Below, piece after piece: positions 1 through 5,664 of a stretch of 6,289 nt of DNA. The stretch is from Planctomycetota bacterium (GTDB lineage Bacteria > Planctomycetota > JAJSAM01). The notes beneath the pieces were generated by a model, which saw nothing but the letters and a program-made list of their open reading frames with translations, was not told the DNA's origin and made no database searches. Made by a program: the position numbers and the translations under genes. Location: contig JAOZQC010000116.1 of assembly GCA_029932425.1 (NCBI GenBank), positions 2,152 through 8,440 on the forward strand, read 5' to 3'. Numbering within the stretch: position 1 is the first letter of the stretch; each line of letters opens with the position of its first letter.

Positions 1-49
1 CCCCCGCCGGCCACGGGCGGCGAGGAGGGGGCCGCCGCGGTACGCGGCC

Positions 50-76
50 GGCGGGGGAGGATCCGCCTCCCCCGCC
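50..76. repeat. Perfect 11-bp inverted repeat (strong hairpin)
   Basis: Arms GGCGGGGGAGG (50-60) and CCTCCCCCGCC (66-76) are perfectly complementary around a 5-nt loop ATCCG, giving a very stable stem. No T-run follows on the plus strand (the next bases are AGGATAAGGAGAG) and none precedes it on the other side, so it is not a canonical intrinsic terminator. It could still end transcription of an upstream gene in a high-GC genome, or be an untranslated stem-loop. The structure is seen directly; the role is a guess. Confidence 0.6.
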
Positions 77-86
77 AGGATAAGGA

Positions 87-134
87 GAGCGCGGGCGTGC
101 CCGTCGCGGCTCGGCTGCGGCTGCGCCCGCGCTC
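87..134. repeat. Perfect 11-bp inverted repeat with a 26-nt loop
   Basis: Arms GAGCGCGGGCG (87-97) and CGCCCGCGCTC (124-134) are exactly complementary. Two G-T pairs could extend the stem inward, and the loop is itself GC-rich with short CGGCT-like repeats. It lies about 10 bases after the 50-76 hairpin and upstream of the predicted promoter, so it would not be part of the operon transcript if that promoter is right. No T-tract follows. The function is unknown. Confidence 0.5.
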
Positions 135-177
135 CGCCGCACCCGCTCCCGGGAGTCCAGCACGCCCTCGCCTTCTC

Positions 178-207
178 GTGAAGGGATCGACCCTCCTCCG
201 GTAGAAT
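178..207 (+). promoter_or_regulatory. Possible housekeeping promoter of the HMG-CoA operon
   Basis: TAGAAT at 202-207 matches the TATAAT -10 consensus at five of six positions, which stands out in so GC-rich a sequence. With an 18-base spacer, GTGAAG at 178-183 is a weak -35 (three of six matches to TTGACA). Transcription would start near 213-215, about 30 bases before the ATG at 245. That would exclude the in-frame ATG at 206 as the start. This is inferred from sequence only. Confidence 0.4.
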
Positions 208-233
208 GCGCGGTCCGCATCCATTCGCCCAGC

Positions 234-239
234 AGGAGG
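234..239 (+). promoter_or_regulatory. Ribosome binding site fixing the HMG-CoA synthase start
   Basis: AGGAGG lies five bases before the ATG at 245 and fully matches the anti-Shine-Dalgarno sequence. It decides between that ATG and the in-frame ATG at 206, which has no purine-rich stretch in front of it and overlaps the predicted -10 box. Confidence 0.8.
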
Positions 240-244
240 TGCAC

Positions 245-1285
245 ATGGCAGGCATCGTCGGGTACGGCGCGTACATCCCACGCCAGCGCATCACGGTGGA
301 GGAGATCGCCAAGGTGTGGGGGGCGGACGCGCCGAGCTACAAGCGGGGGCTCCAGCTCCGGGAGAAGTCGGTCCCCGCCCCGGACCAGGACGTGATCTCG
401 ATGTCGGTGGAGGCGGCGCGGAACGCGCTCCGCCGCGCCCGGATCGATCCCGCGGAGATCGGGTGCATCTACATCGGCTCGGAGTCGCACCCCTACGCGG
501 TGAAGCCCAGCGGCACCACGGTGGCGGAGGCCCTGGGCGCCACCCCCGAGATCCACTGCGCGGACTACGAGTTCGCCTGCAAGGCGGGGAGCGAGGGGAT
601 GTTCGTCTCCTTCGGACTCGTGCGCGCGGGGCTCGTGAAGTACGGGCTGGGGATCGGGGCCGACACCTCCCAGGGGGCCCCCGGAGACGCCCTCGAGTAC
701 TCGGCCGCGGCGGGGGCGGCGGCCTTCCTCTTCGGGGCGGAGAAGGTGGTGGCCGAGGTGGAGGAGACCTACTCCTTCATGACGGACACGCCCGACTTCT
801 GGAGGCGGGAGCACGAGCACTACCCCAAGCACGGCGGCCGGTTCACCGGCGAGCCGGCCTACTTCAAGCACACCCTGGGCTGCGCCCGGGGCCTCATGGA
901 GAGGGCGGGGGTGGAGCCGGGGGACCTCACCTACGCGGTCTTCCATCAGCCCAACGGCAAGTTCCCCGTCCGGGCGGGCCGGAAGCTCGGGTTCACGAAG
1001 GAGCAGATGGAGCCCGGCCTCCTCTCCCCGCGGCTCGGGAACACCTACTCCGGGGCGTCGCCCATCGGCCTGACGGCGGTCCTCGACGTGGCGAAGCCCG
1101 GGGACCGGATCCTCATGGTCTCCTACGGGTCCGGGGCCGGAAGCGACGGGTTCATCTACCGGGTCACGGACCTGATCGAGGAGGTCCGGGACCTGGCTCC
1201 GAGGACGACGCACTACCTGGACGGGAACAAGGTCTACCTCGACTACGGGACCTACGCCAAGTACCGGAAGAAGATCCGGAAGTAG
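245..1285 (+). CDS. Hydroxymethylglutaryl-CoA synthase, archaeal type
   Basis: This 346-residue protein should condense acetoacetyl-CoA with acetyl-CoA to give HMG-CoA, in the cytoplasm. It has the two-part thiolase fold of the initial-condensing-enzyme superfamily, with length and motifs of archaeal-type HMG-CoA synthases rather than the longer eukaryotic form. The expected triad is visible: Glu80 in YIGSESHPYAVKP, nucleophile Cys112 in DYEFACKAGSEG, and His234 in FHQPNGKFP. The GNTYSGASP motif (266-274) and YGSGAGSDGF (294-303) near the C-terminus are also typical. The start at 245 gives MAGIVGYGAYIPRQRI, the usual N-terminus of the family, and is preceded by AGGAGG. It is the first gene of the operon, with thiolase 15 bases downstream. 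Such genes serve the mevalonate pathway in archaea, but no other mevalonate gene is visible here. The family is certain; physiological direction and pathway are not. Confidence 0.93.
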   Translation: MAGIVGYGAYIPRQRITVEEIAKVWGADAPSYKRGLQLREKSVPAPDQDVISMSVEAARNALRRARIDPAEIGCIYIGSESHPYAVKPSGTTVAEALGATPEIHCADYEFACKAGSEGMFVSFGLVRAGLVKYGLGIGADTSQGAPGDALEYSAAAGAAAFLFGAEKVVAEVEETYSFMTDTPDFWRREHEHYPKHGGRFTGEPAYFKHTLGCARGLMERAGVEPGDLTYAVFHQPNGKFPVRAGRKLGFTKEQMEPGLLSPRLGNTYSGASPIGLTAVLDVAKPGDRILMVSYGSGAGSDGFIYRVTDLIEEVRDLAPRTTHYLDGNKVYLDYGTYAKYRKKIRK

Positions 1286-1300
1286 TCGGGAGGAAACGAG

Positions 1301-2458
1301 ATGAGAGACGTAGCGGTGATCGGAGTGGGCCTGAGCGCCTGGGGCGAGCTTTGGGACCGCTCCCTCCGGGACCTGTTCGTGGAGGCGGCGCTGAACGCCG
1401 TCGAGGACGCCGGCGTGGACTCCGTGGAGGCCATCTTCGTGGGCTGCATGACGGGGGGACTCTTCGCCCAGCAGGAGCACATCGGGGCCCTCGTGGCGGA
1501 CTACCTGGGGGTCGCCCCCATCCCCGCCACGCGCACGGAATCGGCCTGCGCCTCCGCGGGCGCGGCGTTCCGGACGGCGCTCATGGCGGTGGATTCCGGC
1601 AACCACGACGTGGTCCTGGTGGGCGGCGTGGAGAAGATGACGGACGTGGACGGCGGCGGCGCCACCGCGGCCCTGGCCGCGGCCTCCGACCAGGAGTACG
1701 AGGCCTTCCACGGCGTGACCTTCCCCGGCCTCTACGCCATGATGGCCCGCGCCCACATGGCGAAGTACGGGACCACCCGCGAGCAGCTCGGGCTGGTGGC
1801 GGTGAAGAACCACGAGAACGGCTCGAAGAATCCCCACGCGCAGTTCCCCATGAAGGTGACCCTGGAGCAGGTGCTCGGCTCCGTCATGGTGGCGGACCCG
1901 CTCCGGATCCTCGACTGCTCTCCCATCACGGACGGCGCCTCCGCGGCCGTGGTCTGTCCCCTCGAGATGGCGGAGAAGATCGCGAAGAAGGCGCCGGTCC
2001 GGGTGACGGGCAGCGGCCAGGCCACGGACTCCATCGCCCTGCACCAGAGGAAGGACCTGACGTTCCTCGAATCCACGGCGGCGGCGGCGGCCCGGGCGTA
2101 CGACATGGCGGGATGCGGCCCCGGCGACCTCGACGTCGTCGAGGTCCACGACTGCTTCACGATCTCCGAGATCATGGTCATGGAAGCCCTGGGGTTGGTG
2201 GAGAAGGGACAGGGGGGCCCGGCGGTGGAGGCCGGCGAGACCGCCCTCGGGGGCCGGATCCCCGTCAACACGAGCGGAGGCCTCAAGTCCAAGGGACACC
2301 CCGTGGGCGCCACGGGGGTGGCCCAGATCCACGAGATCGTCACCCAGCTCCGCGGGGAGGCCGGCGACCGGCAGGTGGCGGGGGCCCGGCGCGGCCTGGC
2401 ACAGAACATGGGCGGAACCGGCGCGAGCGCGACGGTGCACATCCTGGAGGTGGCCTGA
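1301..2458 (+). CDS. SCP2-type thiolase (acetyl-CoA C-acetyltransferase)
   Basis: This 385-residue thiolase belongs to the SCP2/archaeal acetoacetyl-CoA thiolase group. Visible catalytic elements are nucleophile Cys83 in TESACASAGAAF, the HDCF motif (His283-Cys285) typical of SCP2-type thiolases, and His333 in SKGHPVGATG. The C-terminal cysteine motif of classical thiolases (CxxGGQG-like) is replaced by AQNMGGTGASA, so Cys285 probably supplies the second catalytic cysteine. The likely reaction is condensation of two acetyl-CoA to acetoacetyl-CoA, or the reverse cleavage. GGGAGGA at 1288-1294 lies six bases before the ATG. The TGA shares one base with the next gene's ATG (TGATG), so the DUF35 partner is translationally coupled. 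In archaea this thiolase forms a complex with HMG-CoA synthase through DUF35, and the same gene order here suggests the same. A thiolase for a different beta-ketoacyl-CoA is possible, since related thiolases with DUF35 partners occur in other pathways such as benzylsuccinate oxidation (BbsAB). Confidence 0.92.
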   Translation: MRDVAVIGVGLSAWGELWDRSLRDLFVEAALNAVEDAGVDSVEAIFVGCMTGGLFAQQEHIGALVADYLGVAPIPATRTESACASAGAAFRTALMAVDSGNHDVVLVGGVEKMTDVDGGGATAALAAASDQEYEAFHGVTFPGLYAMMARAHMAKYGTTREQLGLVAVKNHENGSKNPHAQFPMKVTLEQVLGSVMVADPLRILDCSPITDGASAAVVCPLEMAEKIAKKAPVRVTGSGQATDSIALHQRKDLTFLESTAAAAARAYDMAGCGPGDLDVVEVHDCFTISEIMVMEALGLVEKGQGGPAVEAGETALGGRIPVNTSGGLKSKGHPVGATGVAQIHEIVTQLRGEAGDRQVAGARRGLAQNMGGTGASATVHILEVA

Positions 2459-2853
2459 TGCTGACGACCGCTCGTTTCTGGAGAGAGACCCCGCAGCGCT
2501 ACCGCATGGAAGCCGGTCGCTGCACCTCCTGCGGGAAGGTCTGGTACCCCCCGCGGAGGATCTGCGGGGAGTGCAAGGGCCGGGAGTTCGAGACCGTCCG
2601 GCTGCCGGACGAGGGGACCCTCTACACCTACACGGTGATCCGCGTGGCTCCCACCGCTTTCGTGGACCAGGCCCCCTACGCGGTGGCCCTCGTGGATCTC
2701 GCGGACGGCACCCGGATCATGTGCCAGCTCGTGGACTGTGAGCCGGAGGAGATCGAGCTCGGGATGCCCGTCCGGCTCGAGTTCCGCCGGATCCTGGGAG
2801 AAGGCGAAGCGGGCATGCTGGCCTACGCCCACAAGGCCGTCCCGAAACGGTGA
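2458..2853 (+). CDS. DUF35 Zn-ribbon/OB-fold protein, thiolase-HMGCS partner
   Basis: This 131-residue protein has the two-part layout of the DUF35 family. An N-terminal helix and rubredoxin-like zinc ribbon carry Cys22, Cys25, Cys36 and Cys39 (CTSC and CGEC pairs), and an OB-fold follows from about residue 50 (GTLYTYTVIR through the C-terminus). It is not expected to be an enzyme by itself. In the archaeal complex the DUF35 protein is a scaffold between thiolase and HMG-CoA synthase, and in anaerobic toluene degradation BbsA plays a similar part for thiolase BbsB. Its position directly after thiolase, with a one-base stop/start overlap and GGAGG at 2446-2450 inside the thiolase gene, favours co-translation with its partner. 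The stop overlaps the next gene's GTG by four bases. All four zinc ligands are intact and the length is normal. Confidence 0.92.
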   Translation: MLTTARFWRETPQRYRMEAGRCTSCGKVWYPPRRICGECKGREFETVRLPDEGTLYTYTVIRVAPTAFVDQAPYAVALVDLADGTRIMCQLVDCEPEEIELGMPVRLEFRRILGEGEAGMLAYAHKAVPKR

Positions 2854-3635
2854 GCGCCTACGAGACGATCGAGGTCCGGGTGGAGAACCGGACGGCGCGG
2901 GTGACGCTCGCCCGGCCCGAGGTCCGGAACGCCTTCAACGAGGTGCTCATCGCGGAGCTCACCGCGGCGTTCTCGGAGATCGCCGGCGACCCGGAGATCC
3001 GCGTCCTCGTCCTCACGGGCCGGGGCAAGGCGTTCTGCGCGGGGGCCGACCTCCACTGGATGGGCAAGATGCGGGACTTCTCCTTCGAGGAGAACCTCGA
3101 GGACTCCCTCGCCCTGGCGAGGATGCTCCGGGCCCTCCACGACCTGCCGATCCCCACCCTGGCCGCGGGGAACGGCGCCACCATCGGGGGAGGGACCGGC
3201 CTGGTGGCCGCCTGCGACATCGCCCTCGCCTCCCACCGCGCCGAGTTCAGCCTCTCCGAGGTGAAGCTCGGCCTGGTGCCCGCCTGCGTGGGGCCCTACG
3301 TGATCGAGAAGATCGGGATCCGGTGGGCGAAGGAGCTCTTCCTCACCGGCCAGCGCTTCTCCGCGGACCGGGCGCGGGAAGCGGGACTCGTGAACGAGGT
3401 GGTGCCCGCCGCCCTCCTCGGCGCCCGCACCGAGGAGTACGTCTCCCAGCTCCTCTCCAGCGGGCCGGACGCCCTGCGCTACGCGAAGGAGCTGATCCAC
3501 CGCGTGCCGGGCATGGACCTGGACCACGCGGGCCCCTTCACCGCGGAGATGATCGCGAAGCTCCGGATCGGCGAGGAGGCCCAGGAGGGCATGGCCGCCT
3601 TCTTCGAGAAGCGAAGGCCCCGCTGGGCCCCCTGA
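2850..3635 (+). CDS. Enoyl-CoA hydratase/isomerase, LiuC-like (probable methylglutaconyl-CoA hydratase)
   Basis: This 261-residue crotonase-fold protein resembles bacterial 3-methylglutaconyl-CoA hydratases, which interconvert methylglutaconyl-CoA and HMG-CoA. Oxyanion-hole elements are FCAGADLHWM (62-71) and NGATIGGGTGL (108-118). Of the two catalytic glutamates of mitochondrial enoyl-CoA hydratase, the second is kept as Glu137 in FSLSEVKLGLVPA, while the first position is Gly117. The combination ADLxWM, GGGxGL and SEVxLGLxPA is, to my recollection, typical of the LiuC-like group. The GTG start forms a four-base GTGA overlap with the DUF35 stop; this start gives the normal N-terminus MSAYETIEVRVENRTARVTL, though no strong ribosome site precedes it, which suggests coupled translation. 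As last gene of an HMG-CoA synthase operon its substrate is probably HMG-CoA or methylglutaconyl-CoA. The enzyme family is sure; exact substrate is inference, and a general short-chain enoyl-CoA hydratase or isomerase remains possible. Confidence 0.85.
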   Translation: MSAYETIEVRVENRTARVTLARPEVRNAFNEVLIAELTAAFSEIAGDPEIRVLVLTGRGKAFCAGADLHWMGKMRDFSFEENLEDSLALARMLRALHDLPIPTLAAGNGATIGGGTGLVAACDIALASHRAEFSLSEVKLGLVPACVGPYVIEKIGIRWAKELFLTGQRFSADRAREAGLVNEVVPAALLGARTEEYVSQLLSSGPDALRYAKELIHRVPGMDLDHAGPFTAEMIAKLRIGEEAQEGMAAFFEKRRPRWAP

Positions 3636-3665
3636 GCGGCGCGGCCCTCTTCCCCGCCGGCCCCC

Positions 3666-4856
3666 TCATCCCCCGGAGACGTCTTCGCCGGCCTCCTCCC
3701 CGGGCGGCGTGTCGTCGTCGAGGTTCTCCAGGTAGCCTTCCGGGAGCCTCACCACCCGCGCCCCGCCCCTCTTGCCCCGCCGGGCCCGCACCCCCGCGGG
3801 AGGGAACGGGACGGTGCGATCGATCCCCGAGAGAATGCGGTCGAGCTCCTCCCGGGAGGTGATGCGGGTGAGGCGCCGCCGGAGGCCGGCCCCGCCCGGG
3901 AAGCCCTTGGTGTACCAGGCCGTGAACTTCCGGAAGGCGAGGATCCCCCGCTCCTCGCCGATCCACGCGCCGAGCCGGGCGGCGTGCTCCCGCATGAGGT
4001 CGGCCACCTCGCCGAAGCGGGGAGGGTCCGGCGGTTCCCTCCCCTCGAAGAGGTCGGCGAGGTCCCGGAAGAGCCAGGGGCGGCCCAGGCAGCCCCGCCC
4101 CACCGCCACCCCCGCGCATCCGGTCCCGCGCATCATCCGGAGCGCGTCGCGGCCCTCGTAGACGTCCCCGTTGCCGATCACGGGGATGGAGAGGCGCCCC
4201 GCCAGCTCCGCGATCGCCTCCCAGCGCGCCTCCCCCCCGTAGAGCTGGGCCGCGGTGCGCGCGTGGAGGCAGACGGCGGCGGCGCCCTCCGCCTCCGCCA
4301 CGCGGCCGGAGGAACGATAGGAGAGGTGCTCCTCGTCGACGCCCATCCGGAACTTCATGGTCACCGGCACCCCCCCGGCGCTTCCCACCACGGCCCGGAC
4401 CAGGCGGGCCAGGAGGCGCGGCTTCAAGGGGACGGCGGCGCCGCCGCCCCGGATCGTGACCTTCCGCACGGGACAGCCGAAGTTGAGATCCAGGTGGTCC
4501 ACGCGCCCCTCACCCACCAGGATCCGGGTCGCCTCCGCGAGAGAGAGGGGGTCGACCCCGTAGAGCTGGAGGGAGCGGGGGCTCTCCTCCGGTCCGAACT
4601 CGGCCAGCCGGCGGGTCTTGCGGTCCCCGCGCACCAGGGCCCTCGCGGTGATCATCTCGCTCACGCAGAGGGGGGCGCCGAAGCGCCGGCAGAGGGCGCG
4701 GAAGGGGTAGTTGGTCACCCCCGCCATGGGCGCCAGCACCACCGGGGGCCACACCTCCAGGGGGCCCAGGCGGAGGGGGGGGAACTCCCCGGGCGCCGCG
4801 GGGGGAACCTCCCGGTTCTCGGGGCTCACGTACCTCGGGTCCATGCGGCCCGACAT
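3666..4856 (-). CDS. tRNA-dihydrouridine synthase, DusB type
   Basis: This FMN-dependent enzyme (396 residues with the chosen start) reduces uridine to dihydrouridine in tRNA, using NADPH. The TIM barrel starts around residue 28 with LRLGPLEVWPPVVLAPMAGVT. Visible sites are catalytic Cys128 in LNFGCPVRKV, Lys168 in TMKFRMG, His198 in CLHARTAAQ, GNGD (228-231) and the phosphate-binding VGRGCLGRPW (252-261). A helical tRNA-binding domain follows from about residue 280. About 27 residues precede the barrel and a roughly 40-residue Gly/Glu-rich tail ends in EDVSGG, so it is longer than E. coli DusB; I associate this layout with high-GC bacteria. Start choice is uncertain: ATG at 4856 or ATG at 4844, neither with a clear ribosome site. 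The frame runs open to 5171 but that extension only mirrors the glycosyltransferase gene. It is convergent with the operon and divergent from the GT2 gene. Confidence 0.93.
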   Translation of the reverse strand: MSGRMDPRYVSPENREVPPAAPGEFPPLRLGPLEVWPPVVLAPMAGVTNYPFRALCRRFGAPLCVSEMITARALVRGDRKTRRLAEFGPEESPRSLQLYGVDPLSLAEATRILVGEGRVDHLDLNFGCPVRKVTIRGGGAAVPLKPRLLARLVRAVVGSAGGVPVTMKFRMGVDEEHLSYRSSGRVAEAEGAAAVCLHARTAAQLYGGEARWEAIAELAGRLSIPVIGNGDVYEGRDALRMMRGTGCAGVAVGRGCLGRPWLFRDLADLFEGREPPDPPRFGEVADLMREHAARLGAWIGEERGILAFRKFTAWYTKGFPGGAGLRRRLTRITSREELDRILSGIDRTVPFPPAGVRARRGKRGGARVVRLPEGYLENLDDDTPPGEEAGEDVSGG

Positions 4857-4910
4857 CGTACCCGGAAACGTGCATCCCCTCCCGATCCCGGCTACCCTTT
4901 GCGGGGCATC

Positions 4911-4933
4911 CTCCCGGGGTCCCGCCCCGGGAG
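4911..4933. repeat. Perfect 9-bp inverted repeat in the divergent intergenic region
   Basis: CTCCCGGGG (4911-4919) and CCCCGGGAG (4925-4933) are exactly complementary around TCCCG. The repeat lies between the divergent dusB and GT2 starts, 24 bases before the GT2 GTG. It could be an operator or a stem-loop in the GT2 leader that affects translation. The core CTCCCGGGAG also occurs as an uninterrupted palindrome at 146-155. In a sequence this GC-rich, chance occurrence is a real possibility. Confidence 0.45.
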
Positions 4934-4956
4934 CGGGCATTCCTCTCCGAGGCGCC

Positions 4957-5664
4957 GTGGACATCGAGCTGAGCGCGGTCTTTCCCGCCCTGAACGAGAA
5001 GGAGAACATCCCGGCCCTCTTCGCGGAGGCGGAGCGGGCCCTGTCCCGGTTCTGCGCCCGCTGGGAGGTGGTGCTCGTGGACGACGGGAGCACGGACGGC
5101 ACCGCGGATCTCGCGGAGGAGCTGGCCGCGCGGGGGGACGGGCGTTTCCGGGTGATCCGCCACCCGCGCAACCTGGGATACGCCGCCGCGATCCGGGACG
5201 GTTTCGCGGCGGCGCGCTTGCCCCTGGTCTTCTACTCCGATGCGGACCTCCAGTTCGATCTCCACGACCTCCGCCGGCTGCTTCCCCACCTCGCGGACCA
5301 CGAGATCGTGTCCGGCCGCCGGAGGCATCGCGCCGACGCCTGGCCCCGCCGGGCCGCCTCGCGGGTCTTCAACACCCTCGCCGGCATCCTCCTCGGGATC
5401 CGGGTCCGGGACATCGACTCCGCCTTCAAGGTCTTCCGCCGGAGCTTCCTCGAGGAGATCGAGATCGAGTCGGACCACTTCCTCTTCGATACCGAGGTGC
5501 TCTACAAGGCCCGGCTCTCCGGGCGGAGGGTGAAGGAGGTCCCCGTGCGGCACCGGCCGCGGCGCGGGGGACGCAGCACGGTGAAGCTCCGGGACGTCCG
5601 GGACACCCTCCGCGGCTTTCTCTGGCTCCTCGGCAACCGGCGCCGGTGGACGGCGCGGCGATGA
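4957..5664 (+). CDS. GT2 family glycosyltransferase, polyprenyl-phosphate type
   Basis: This 235-residue GT-A fold enzyme resembles dolichyl-phosphate mannosyltransferase (DPM1)-like enzymes, which move a sugar from a nucleotide donor to a polyprenyl phosphate at the cytoplasmic membrane face. Visible motifs are the opening SAVFPALNEKENI (8-20), nucleotide-binding VDDGSTDGT (41-49), the metal-binding DADLQFD (95-101), DIDSAFKVFRR (152-162) and the basic VRHRPRRGGRST (197-208) near the acceptor side. No hydrophobic C-terminal segment is present, so it lacks the two membrane helices of GtrB/ArnC-type enzymes and is probably peripheral. The GTG at 4957 was chosen because the family homology begins right after it; the ribosome site is weak (GAGG at 4949-4952), and GTG 4870 is an alternative. 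The stop overlaps the next ATG as ATGA, coupling it to the membrane glycosyltransferase that probably uses its product. Which sugar it transfers cannot be read from the sequence. Confidence 0.88.
   Translation: MDIELSAVFPALNEKENIPALFAEAERALSRFCARWEVVLVDDGSTDGTADLAEELAARGDGRFRVIRHPRNLGYAAAIRDGFAAARLPLVFYSDADLQFDLHDLRRLLPHLADHEIVSGRRRHRADAWPRRAASRVFNTLAGILLGIRVRDIDSAFKVFRRSFLEEIEIESDHFLFDTEVLYKARLSGRRVKEVPVRHRPRRGGRSTVKLRDVRDTLRGFLWLLGNRRRWTARR

Larger units (their letters stand above)
1..177. other. Leader region without a convincing gene
   Basis: No open frame here looks like a conserved protein. On the plus strand the third frame is open from base 3 to a TAA at 81-83 and could be the last codons of an upstream gene, but its Gly/Arg/Pro-rich translation has no recognisable content. 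The other two frames stay open to 181 and 204, as expected from base composition. The stretch is dominated by inverted repeats at 50-76 and 87-134 and a 10-bp palindrome CTCCCGGGAG at 146-155. Confidence 0.5.

Noticed and set aside
206..244. Upstream ATG at 206 extending HMG-CoA synthase by 13 residues
   Set aside because: No ribosome site, overlaps the likely -10 box, and the added residues are not family-like. AGGAGG plus ATG at 245 gives the normal N-terminus.
2076..2090. CGG/GCG trinucleotide run within thiolase
   Set aside because: It encodes a short alanine run (residues 260-264) in a helix; ordinary for such GC content and in frame.
316..2457. A plus-strand frame open for over 2 kb and running into the DUF35 gene, as if one 845-residue protein
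   Set aside because: The upstream part translates to a Gly/Arg/Pro-rich string with no family resemblance and overlaps two clear enzymes in other frames. It is a by-product of high GC; the real gene begins at 2458.
1732..2832. Minus-strand open frame of 366 codons opposite thiolase and DUF35
   Set aside because: Antisense shadow of two well-supported genes; no recognisable domain or ribosome site.
3616..3665. Possible terminator between the convergent hydratase and dusB genes
   Set aside because: Only 5-bp stems (for example GGCCC-CGCT-GGGCC at 3616-3629) and no T-run on either strand; not enough to call in this base composition.
4857..5171. N-terminal extension of the dus frame across the glycosyltransferase gene
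   Set aside because: The extension is antisense to conserved GT2 motifs and has no Dus-like content.
4510..5553. Long minus-strand open frame of 347 codons spanning dusB and GT2
   Set aside because: Low-complexity Pro/Gly/Arg translation; both strands there are explained by conserved genes in other frames.
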